A stretch of 64,000 nucleotides of DNA from Branchiostoma belcheri (lineage: Eukaryota > Chordata > Leptocardii > Amphioxiformes > Branchiostomatidae), in contig NW_017802858.1 in NCBI RefSeq assembly GCF_001625305.1, forward strand, positions 39,130 to 103,129, written 5' to 3'. A model generated the notes under the pieces. It was not told where the DNA came from and did no database searches. It saw nothing but the letters and a program-made list of their open reading frames with translations. Position numbers and translations under genes: made by a program. This document shows, piece after piece, positions 56,160 through 64,000 of this stretch. Within the stretch, counting starts at the first letter, position 1, and the number at the start of each line of letters is the position of its first letter.

Positions 56160-56208
56160 CACCCTTGAGACCAAGATGGGGCGCACCCTGAACCTGTCCC
56201 ACCTGTCC
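56160..56208 (+). pseudogene. Truncated copy of the Slac2 start exon
   Basis: CCCTCCAG followed by the first ~49 bases of the start exon, including the ATG (56176) and [11 protein letters not shown], then the match breaks into TTTGGCACACCTG. No donor follows at the exon's normal place. The same fragment occurs at 63409-63457 with small changes (MGRTLNSSHLS). Confidence 0.8.
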
Positions 56209-56340
56209 TTTGGCACACCTGTTAACGACAAGCATACAATGAGCTGTATCTCTCCTGTAACACATTCTCTCGTTCCCTCCATCCAGCGTACACTGTATTT
56301 TATCTCTCCTATAACCCATTCCCTCCTTCCCTCCCTCCAG

Positions 56341-56466
56341 CACCCTTGAGACCAAGATGGGGCGCACCCTGAACCTGTCCCACCTGTCGGACGAGGAGGC
56401 TGCCCAGGTGCTGAAGGTTGTTCAGAGGGACTTCGAGCTACGCAGGAGGGAGAAGGAAAGACTCAG
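56341..56466 (+). CDS. Rab27-binding (SHD1) exon of a Slac2/melanophilin/MyRIP-like protein, copy A
   Basis: After CCCTCCAG the exon opens C-ACC-CTT-GAG-ACC-AAG-ATG. From the ATG at 56357 it reads [36 protein letters not shown], then a GTGAGA donor. This is the first helix of the Rab-binding domain of Slac2 proteins (melanophilin MLPH, MyRIP), which tether Rab27-bearing organelles to myosin V or VIIa. The conserved LSDEEAxxVLxVVQRDFxLR pattern is diagnostic. Downstream exons (zinc finger, second helix) are not in the window. I cannot say which vertebrate paralogue is closer; a lancelet gene may be ancestral to both. Confidence 0.85.
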
Positions 56467-56537
56467 GTGAGATGACATACCTGCACATACCTGCACACGC
56501 CTGTACTCACCTGTATGAACTTAAGAAGGATGTCAGT

Positions 56538-56580
56538 CACTCTGTGTGTGTATACATGTGTGTGTATGTGTCACTGTGTG

Positions 56581-56620
<40 letters not shown>

Positions 56621-56661
56621 ATGTGTGGATAGTGTTCAGCACCAAGGACAGGACTGGTATA

Positions 56662-56717
<56 letters not shown>

Positions 56718-56875
56718 TGCATGCATGTTTTTGTGTGCCTGTGTGTGTGTGTGTGTGTGTATGTGTGTGTGTTTGTGTGTGTGTGTGCGTGTGTGTTTCT
56801 TTATGTGTGCGTGTGTGTGTGTGTGTATAGATAGTATTTGGCACCAAAGATAGGTGTATTTGTGTGTGTGTACAT
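56538..56875 (+). repeat. GT-rich array in Slac2 intron, allele A
   Basis: Long GT runs interrupted by GGATAGTGTTCAGCACCAAG and ATAGTATTTGGCACCAAAG. Counterparts are at 59060-59345 and 63795-64000 with shorter runs. Confidence 0.9.
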
Positions 56876-57544
56876 GGACAGTGAATCTGATGAATTTTAG
56901 AAAAGGAAAGACATTTATCATCAAACATAATATCACATAAGAATACAGTGACATACGCTTGGCATGTAGCTTGTAGGAGTAGTAGATGTACGTCACAAAA
57001 CAGTAACAGTGTTTTTATAAAGCATAAGGTCAGTGTGTTCACATGACTAGGCACTAATCATCTGTAGAACGCAGCGTGACCTGGAGGTCATAAGGTCAGC
57101 AGGTCAAGTGACTGTTCCCTGGAGGATTGTGATTGGTCAACGATGAAACCTGACACCACCTGGGTCAAATTTCATGTAAAATGTTAATAACCTGTCAAGA
57201 AAGTTGTAAATATTATCAAACTTTTCAAGAGATAGAAACAACAGAAAATGAGTAACATTTTGTTCACTTTATGCTGACTCTTTAGTCATTATATTATTAT
57301 GCTCTGATTCTTGAAGCGTAGACTCAGATAAAAGCCACTGTAAGTTATTTCTGGCCTGTAGGGGAAGTAATTATAACAGCCTCCAGTTTAATTCCGGACT
57401 TCCAGTTTAATTCCGGACTGGCCTCCCATATCTCAGCCACCTTACGCCCTGATGGGCTAAAATTGCAAACTATAGGTAAAAATGATGTAAGAAATACGTA
57501 GCCACCATCGATTGCCCCCTGGGGAATAATCTAAAGTTGCAACA

Positions 57545-57790
57545 TTATGCATAATTATGCATAATTATGCATAATTATGCATAAGGTTTTGAAGGTTATG
57601 CATAATTATGCATAATGGTCAAGGGTTATGCATAATTCTTCAAACAGTTATGCATAATTGTTCATAAGGCTTGCTAGGGTTATGCATAATTATTGCATAA
57701 CTGTTACTCAGGGTTATGCATAATTATGCATAATTATGCATAAGTGTTTTTAGGGTTATGCATAAATATGCATGATAGTTCTTAGTGCGT
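57545..57790. repeat. TTATGCATAA repeat block
   Basis: About 13 copies of the palindrome TTATGCATAA or ATGCATAAT in 245 bp, some in head-to-tail runs, others spaced ~25 bp with AAGGGT or AGGGT between them. Not present in allele B at the matching place. Confidence 0.88.
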
Positions 57791-57799
57791 AATAATACA

Positions 57800-58765
57800 C
57801 ATGGGATTTTCCAAGTTACACCGTGGTTTTGCTGTCATATCATTGTTATGCTTGCAAAGTTAGATTGTGCCAGCCATGTTTGCAGCTGCAACAGCTCAAA
57901 GACCCTGTTTTCTCCTCATCCTCAGTCCCGTTACGTAGCAGGAAGCTTAAGCCGTCTGACCGTCCACAAAAGTCCCAATTTACATATGGGCAAAAACCTG
58001 ACAGTATGGAAACTCTGTACATGCAGTACAAAAGTGCACGAAAACTGTACATCAACTTTTACCTAATAGTATGACATTGTGTAAATCTGACGACTACTCC
58101 AAGGAGCTTATAATGAGACCCTCTCAACGGTTTCGCCCCTTAAGGTACAAAATGTAAGTGGTGGGGGTATAACTGAATTTTGACGGCAACTGATGACCAT
58201 GTCACCTGGTCCTTATTTGCATTCGCCTTCATTCAAAAATATGAATTTGCCCATGAGTCAACACTGTCCAGTGAGACTTAAATAGTTTGCATTTGTCCTG
58301 GTATCTGTATCTGTATAGCCGGTATAACCGCCTTTTGGCGTAACACACCAGTTGTCTCTAACATGTGGTAAAGATGCCATCAGGAATATTTCACAGGTGT
58401 GACATTGGGCGGGATCCCAGAGTCTAGGTTGTTAATCGCTATGATGAAGGGTGTTGCCTGTTGGTAACAGAATTCCCCCGAGGTGTGCCTGCAAGAATGG
58501 CTTTAGCTGCAGAGATGCTCATTCCCCAATTCTCGCATTGAACACAATATTTTTGCTCAGGTAACTGTTCAGACGCCGCTATAAGTCGTGTCTTATCCCT
58601 ACGCATGACAAACTGTGGAGGAGACCGCCATGGCCTATTGTATTAAAGGCACACGTGAGGTCCACAAATGTAACCTGCACGTCCATTTTGGGAGAACTTT
58701 TAATTGATTTAGATTTTTGACAATAATCCAACATGCCCAGTTTTTGTATGCTCACTTGAGCACAC
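57800..58765 (+). other. Slac2 intron, no exon seen
   Basis: Past the TTATGCATAA block no further exon of the Rab effector is recognisable before the contig join at 58770; a LINE tail lies at 58298-58352. Confidence 0.5.
58298..58352 (-). mobile_element. LINE 3' tail fragment
   Basis: GTATCTGTATCTGTATAGCC followed by GGTATAACCGCCTTTTGGCG and TAACACACCAG, the reverse complement of the LINE tail. Confidence 0.8.
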
Positions 58766-58858
58766 AGTTNCTCCTGTAACACATTCTCTCGTTCCCTCCA
58801 TCCAGCGTACACTGTATTTTATCTCTCCATAACCCATTCCCTCCTTCCCTCCCTCCAG

Positions 58859-58984
58859 CACCCTTGAGACCAAGATGGGGCGCACCTTGAACCTGTCCCA
58901 CCTGTCGGACGAGGAGGCTGCCCAGGTGTTGAAGGTCGTGCAGCGGGACTTCGAGCTTCGCAGGAGGGAGAAGGAAAGACTCAG
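58859..58984 (+). CDS. Slac2-like Rab-binding exon, copy B
   Basis: The peptide is identical to the exon at 56341-56466. The coding bases differ at six sites, all synonymous. It starts 89 bases after a single N (58770). Flanking introns are alignable with copy A but with indels, including an insertion at about 59522-59763. It is best read as the other allele placed in tandem by the assembly; a true tandem exon duplication is the alternative. Confidence 0.8.
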
Positions 58985-59169
58985 GTGAGATGACATACCT
59001 GCACATACCTGCACATGCCTGTACTCACCTGTAAGAACTTAAGAAGGATGTCAGTCACTTTGTGTGTGTATACATGTGTGTGTATGTGTCACTGTGTGTT
59101 GTGTGTGTGTGTGTGTGTGCATGTGTGGATAGTGTTCAGCACCAAGGACAGGACTGGTATATTTGTGTG

Positions 59170-59203
<34 letters not shown>

Positions 59204-59233
59204 AGTGCATGCATGTTTTTGTGTGCCTGTGTG

Positions 59234-59265
<32 letters not shown>

Positions 59266-59521
59266 CGTGTGTGTTTCTTTATGTGTGCGTGTGTGTGTGT
59301 GTGTGTAGATAGTATTTGGCACCAAAGATAGGTGTATTTGTGTGTGTGTACATGGACAGTAAATCTGATGAATTTTAGAAAAGGAAAGACATTTAGCATC
59401 AAACATAATATCACATAAGAGTACAGTGACATACACTTGGCATGTAGCTTGTAGGAGTAGTAAATGTAGGTCACAAAACAGTATTAAAAAAAACTGTGTT
59501 TTTATAAAGCATAAGGTCAGT

Positions 59522-59763
59522 GTGTTTGTTTGTTTGTTTGTTTGTTTATTCGATCTCCATTAGATTTACATGAAATCTATTCTTCCTGGAGTCGCAAAAT
59601 TACAATGAAATAAATGTACAGAACAGAACAAAACAATGTACATGAAAGTAAAACCAACATAACAAAAGGTGTGAGTCTTAATCAAAAAAATAACATAACG
59701 CACACAACATTAACTGAAAACTGAACTTAAGTGAACGGGGAGAGGTCAGAGGTCATGGATGAT
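59522..59763. mobile_element. Insertion in allele B only, GTTT-rich repeat
   Basis: Compared with allele A (near 57035), allele B has ~240 extra bases: GTTTGTTTGTTTG, CGATCTCCATTAGATTTACA, and A-rich sequence. Similar TTTATTTATTTA-led segments start at 32577 and 37322, so it looks like the reversed 3' end of another non-LTR element. Confidence 0.55.
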
Positions 59764-60463
59764 CACATGACTAGGTACTAATAATGTGTAGAACGCAGCA
59801 TGACCTGGAGGTCATAAGGTCAGCAGGTCAAGTGACTGTTCCCTGGAGGGTTGTGATTGGTCGATGATGAAACCTGACACCACCTGGGTCAAATTTCATG
59901 TAAAATGTTAATAACCTGTCACGAAAGTTGTCAAAAAACTTTCAGAGATGGAAACAACAGAAAATGACAAATATTTTTTATCATCTTATTTTGACTCTTA
60001 TATCGTAATGCTTTGATTCTTAAACAGCAGACTCAGATAAAAGCCAATGTAAGTTATTTCTGGCCTATAGAGGAAGCAATTATATGAATAATGACTGGAT
60101 AGGCAATTTCTTATGTAAGTCATTCTGACAATTTTAGATATATGGGATCATGTTTCAACAAAATTTGACCTGATTTGTCATCATACAGTTAAATTTGTTG
60201 CAGCTGTATATTAATGGTTGACTGCTACATTAAGTATAACCTACTAGGAAGTTAGAAATTAAGTCTCCATGTCATGGTTCATACAGATTGTTTTTTTGTA
60301 TAAAGCTTTATCAGTGAAAGAGTAAGTTGTAATAAAATATGTTTCACAGTATATCCTAGAACCAGTATACCGGTATGTGTGTGTAGAACTTTGAGGGCCA
60401 CTACGTAAGGGCCACTTGGCCATTTTGTATATACCAGGGTATCCCCTTTTTGGTTTTCCCTTA

Positions 60464-60822
60464 GGCCACACCAATTTAATTTCTTGGTTAACGGATCCGC
60501 CCACTTCATTTTTTTCTGATTTGCAAATAAAAATAAAAATTCAGAATCAACTGCAAAATGCTCATATTTTGCCCTGAACAGTTGAAAACAGTCCTTTTCA
60601 TCCTAGTTGTTACAGTTATTCCACCTTTCAATGCATTGGTATCATTAAAAGTTCAAAATTCACTGATAAATTTTGAACCAGCCTGGTGTGTTGACTTCAT
60701 GGCTTCTTTCGTACCATTTTGGGCCATAATAGGTGGTCCTAGGCCTGTTTTTTTTTTTTCGCCCGCCCGCTCCATTTTTTTCTAGAAGAATCCGTTAACC
60801 AAGAAACTAAATTGGTGTGGCC
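60464..60822 (+). mobile_element. Harbinger-like MITE, copy 5
   Basis: 359 bp, target duplication TTA. Both ends read TTGGTTAACGGAT or its inverse, a subfamily different from copies 1, 3 and 4. Confidence 0.92.
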
Positions 60823-60964
60823 TTAGATAATTTTTTGTAATTGGACAGTCACAATAATTCTGTCTATATGGACCACCTATCCACACAGACAAGATTTTAT
60901 CAGTCCCCTCAGTGGTCTTGTCATTGGTAGTTAGACTTCAGATATTGTGTTTTTGTTTTGTTTT

Positions 60965-61325
60965 TTGTTTGTTTCGCATAACCGGTAAACCGCCTTTAGG
61001 CGTAACACACCAGTTTTGTACATGTGCGTACATGTACAAGCTGTGTAAGACCGTACTGTAAGGAAGATCCCCTACTCTTTTTGATAAGTGCGGTGGGTTC
61101 TTTAACGAGCGTGGGGTGTGGCTCTCCCAAACACGGGACCTCCATTTAACGTCCTATCCGAGGGACATCCCTAACCGAAGCTAGGTACTCATTTCCACCT
61201 GAGTAAAGTGAGGAAAGTCGTGTAAAGTGCCTTTCCCAAGGGCACAAGATCGGTGACATGGGCAGGGTTTGAACCCGCGACCTCTCAGGTGTGAGCCGAA
61301 CGCGCTACCGACTGCGCCACACTTT
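60965..61325 (-). mobile_element. tRNA-derived SINE, full length
   Basis: On the minus strand a tRNA-like head (GTGTGGCGCAGTCGGTAGCG, anticodon-like CTCACACC, B box GGGTTCAAACCC) is followed by the body (GTGCCCTTGGGAAAGGCAC, CCTCGGATAGGACGTTAAAT). The 3' tail is CTGGTGTGTTACGCC, AAAGGCGGTTTACCGG. The head resembles tRNA-Val(CAC). The tail is the same as that of the LINE in this window. Confidence 0.9.
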
Positions 61326-61399
61326 TTGCCCACCTGTTTATTCACCATGCGTCCCTGGTATGGCTGTTGAACCTGTAAATCTTGTGTGAGAATGTGAGA

Positions 61400-63207
61400 T
61401 CATGACAGCGAGCTTGTGTTTACAAAGGAACTACTCAGACAGAGTTGAAGAAGTTGTCACTTGTCTAAATAGCAGGGTAATATCTCAGGAATGTTAGTAC
61501 CTGTAAGTGTTTTTGAGTCATGTACAGTTGAACTTGGCAATGCCACTTATTCCTACTTAGTCTTATGATGGAATTTTTTTGCTGTTTTTCCTAGAACTAT
61601 CAATGGTATTGTGGTAGTCATTGCAGCCAAGTAGAGGCAGGGGCTTCTTCACTACAGAACTTTTAACAAGGCTGTTTTTCTATTTAGGGCCTTCAGATTT
61701 TTAAAATTCTCAAATTTGAACACAAATTTGAACTTCTTTACAAAGGAACTACTCAGACAGAGTTGACAAAGTTGCTGTCTACACAGCAAGGTAATATCTC
61801 AGGAATGTTAGCACCTGTCAGTGTTTTTGAGTCATGTTCTGTTGAACTTGGCAATGCCACTTCTTCCTACCTAGTCTTATGAATCACTTTTTTGCTGTTT
61901 TTCCTAGAACTTATGGTAGGGTGGAACTCATCAAGTATAGTGGGGGGCATCTTCACTAGAGAGCTTCAAATAATACTGTTTTCTTATTTAGGGCCTTCAG
62001 ATTTTTAATATTCAATCGATAGAATCCAATTTTTCAGAATCCTAAGAAAAGACAATAAGCACTTCTTTACAAAGGACCCGTTCAGACATAGTTAAAGAAC
62101 TTGGTGCCTTTATAGCATGTCACTATGTCAGGAATGTTGGTACATGTGCTAAGTGTTTTTCAGTCACGCACTGTTGACAGCCTGAAAGCAAAACAAAATG
62201 AGGTTCAGCAAGAAGTAAACGCCCTGTCGCTCACAGTGGAGGATCATGTGAACAATCCCCAGCCTCAAGGAACTCCTGACCTGGAGAAGAAGATCGACTA
62301 CCTGGAAAACCAGAGCAGGAGAAACAACATCGTGATTGACGGAGTAGCAGATGACAGCAAGGAAACATGGGCCGAAACAGAAGTCAAAGTACGTAACATC
62401 TTGACAAAACATCTACAACTGGACTCGAAAACTATTGAAATCGAGAGAGCCCACAGGAATGGTCCCTTCAAGAAAGAAGCTTCTCGCCCAAGGCAAATAG
62501 TTGCCAAGCTACTACGCTATAAGGACAAGCAAGTGATACTGAGCAGAGCAAGAACCAACCTCAAAAACACGCCCATCTTCGTCAATGAAGATTACTCAGA
62601 ACTAGTGCGCAAAAGACGGGCCGAGCTGCTACCCGAAATGAAGGCGGCTAGGCTACGGGGGGACTACGCTGTAATCAGTTTTGACAGACTGATCATCAAA
62701 AAGAAAACGAATCAGGAAGTGTCTTAATTAAATCTATGTGTCATTTACGTAATGTTATTGTCTTTATTGTTCTAAGCTATAAATAATGACAACGTCAAAT
62801 ACTTCTGGGTCTACCAAACAAGGAACTCAAACTGCATTTTCATCATTAGAAAATCACAATCTGATTTTTGACCCTTTTTTTCTGAATGACGAAAACGACA
62901 ATAGCACGCATTATACAGACGATTGGGACCCTGACGTAAACTTCTTAAGAAGCTTAGCAAACACTTCATGTCAGTACTATACAGAAATTCATTAATACTT
63001 GTGCAACACGACTAACCAAGAGTGGCATTTTCAATTCTACATTTAAATATTAGAAGCCTACCACGTCATCACGACCACTTCGTACATTACCTGTCCACCC
63101 TCCACCATGGATTTACAATTATTGGTCTCACTGAGACATGGCTGCAAGACACTACCGCATACTTGTACGATGTACCAAACTACACTTCATTACACAAATG
63201 TAGATTA
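61400..63207 (+). mobile_element. LINE retrotransposon, ORF1 and 5' part of ORF2
   Basis: ORF1 (62125-62727, 200 residues) has a coiled-coil-like start, LEKKIDYLENQSRRNNIVID and RPRQIVAKLLRYKDKQVIL, the typical ORF1p RNA-binding region. ORF2 begins with a low-complexity lead (62786-62995, SLANTSCQYYT), is interrupted by stops, then continues at 63022 with the APE-type endonuclease blocks LNIRSLP and IIGLTETWL, carrying the catalytic Asn and Glu. The element is cut by the N at 63208. The endonuclease style is that of the CR1/L2/Crack group; exact clade not determined. Upstream, 61423, 61740 and 62065 start three similar ~320-bp segments. Confidence 0.85.
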
Positions 63208-63209
63208 NT

Positions 63210-63333
63210 AAGTTAAAAGTTTAGATCCAACACGAAAAAAAAAGTTCTCAGGAGTACTGAGGAAGACCGGAGAGGCTGGTCAAAAGCTCTTGGTGAGAGA
63301 ACTGCTTTGTGTTGGATCTTAAGTTTTAACTTT
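63210..63333. mobile_element. Second copy of the 123-bp foldback element
   Basis: It has the same arms and hairpin as 55908-56030, begins two bases after the N at 63208, and belongs to the redundant contig carrying exon copy C. Confidence 0.85.
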
Positions 63334-63588
63334 AAACCTGAAGGAAGAATTGTATGTACACTGAGCAGTATCTCTCCTGTAACCCATTCCCTCCTTCCCT
63401 CCATCCAGCACCCTTGAGACCAAGATGGGGCGCACCCTGAATTCGTCTCACCTGTCCTTTGGCACACCTGTTAACGACAAGCATACAATGAGCTGTATCT
63501 CTCCTGTAACACATTCTCTCGTTCCCTCCATCCAGCGTACACTGTATTTTATCTCTCCATAACCCATTCCCTCCTTCCCTCCCTCCAG

Positions 63589-63714
63589 CACCCTTGAGAC
63601 CAAGATGGGGCGCACCTTGAACCTGTCCCACCTGTCGGACGAGGAGGCTGCCCAGGTGTTGAAGGTCGTGCAGCGGGACTTCGAGCTTCGCAGGAGGGAG
63701 AAGGAAAGACTCAG
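63589..63714 (+). CDS. Slac2-like Rab-binding exon, copy C
   Basis: By eye this is identical to copy B (58859-58984) in the exon, the polypyrimidine tract and about 280 bases of downstream GT-rich intron. It sits on a contig that begins after the single N at 63208. The left part of this contig matches the flank of copy A (55908 onward). A redundant contig end is the simplest reading. Confidence 0.8.
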
Positions 63715-63899
63715 GTGAGATGACATACCTGCACATACCTGCACATGCCTGTACTCACCTGTAAGAACTTAAGAAGGATGTCAGTCACTTTGTGTGTGTA
63801 TACATGTGTGTGTATGTGTCACTGTGTGTTGTGTGTGTGTGTGTGTGTGCATGTGTGGATAGTGTTCAGCACCAAGGACAGGACTGGTATATTTGTGTG

Positions 63900-63933
<34 letters not shown>

Positions 63934-63963
63934 AGTGCATGCATGTTTTTGTGTGCCTGTGTG

Positions 63964-63998
<35 letters not shown>

Positions 63999-64000
63999 GT

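Larger units (their letters stand above)
55310..56340 (+). repeat. Minisatellite built from the splice-acceptor region
   Basis: About ten units of roughly 55-80 bp, each with AGCTGTATCTCTCCTGTAA, a pyrimidine tract such as ACATTCTCTCCTTCTTTCC, and ATCCAGCACACCTG or ATCCAGCGTACACTG. The last unit is the actual polypyrimidine tract and acceptor of the exon at 56341. Unit starts are near 55459, 55532, 55606, 55665, 55743, 55820, 56061, 56113, 56243 and 56296. Confidence 0.85.
58770..63208. other. Contig bounded by single Ns
   Basis: Single N characters at 58770 and 63208 mark joins. The contig starts within the acceptor region of exon copy B and ends within the LINE ORF2. The following contig repeats the start of this one from about 63504. 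Confidence 0.85.

Noticed and set aside
55259..56282. Several ~100-codon minus-strand frames rich in ERMCxR
   Set aside because: They are antisense readings of the acceptor-derived minisatellite and repeat with its period.
56533..57054. Long His/Thr-rich and Cys/Val-rich frames around 56.5-57.0 and 59.0-59.5 kb
   Set aside because: They are translations of GT/CA microsatellites.

Overview
This window is animal nuclear DNA, most likely from a lancelet (Branchiostoma). Genes are split by many GT-AG introns. The proteins are close to vertebrate MPND, COP9 signalosome subunit 8 and a Slac2-type Rab27 effector. The non-coding DNA is packed with short foldback transposons, tRNA-derived SINEs, a LINE and its 3' fragments, and many tandem arrays. 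Strongly diverged allelic copies appear side by side next to runs of N, as expected when a very heterozygous genome is assembled. The organism call is inference. The gene calls rest on exon-by-exon reading with matching splice phases.

Layout. From 528 to 11703 on the minus strand lies an MPND-like gene: 14 coding exons, 447 codons, with the last exon(s) beyond the left edge. It has a RAMA domain followed by an MPN domain with a complete JAMM metal site. A 20-N gap at 7107-7126 separates two allelic copies of one stretch, so exon 5 appears twice. From 12062 to 16020 on the plus strand lies a complete seven-exon COPS8 (CSN8) gene of 192 residues, head to head with MPND and only 358 bp away. A possible 5' exon or promoter lies at 17.33-17.67 kb.

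From about 18 to 54 kb I find no confident gene. The region is a mosaic of tandem arrays (27.1-28.1, 29.0-31.3, 32.7-33.9, 33.9-35.1, 35.4-36.3, 38.8-39.4 and 40.5-42.0 kb), five Harbinger-like MITEs with TTA/TAA target duplications, three hAT-like MITEs with perfect 8-bp duplications (one of them inside MPND), SINEs and LINE ends. A single isolated exon-like segment is at 52092-52196.

The right end holds the start of a plus-strand Slac2/melanophilin/MyRIP-like gene. There is a possible leader exon at 54911-54975, then the Rab-binding exon at 56341-56466. That exon recurs at 58859-58984 and 63589-63714, next to single-N contig joins. The copies encode the same peptide and differ only at synonymous sites, so they are best read as alleles or redundant contigs. 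A LINE with ORF1 and the start of ORF2 lies at about 61.4-63.2 kb between two of them.
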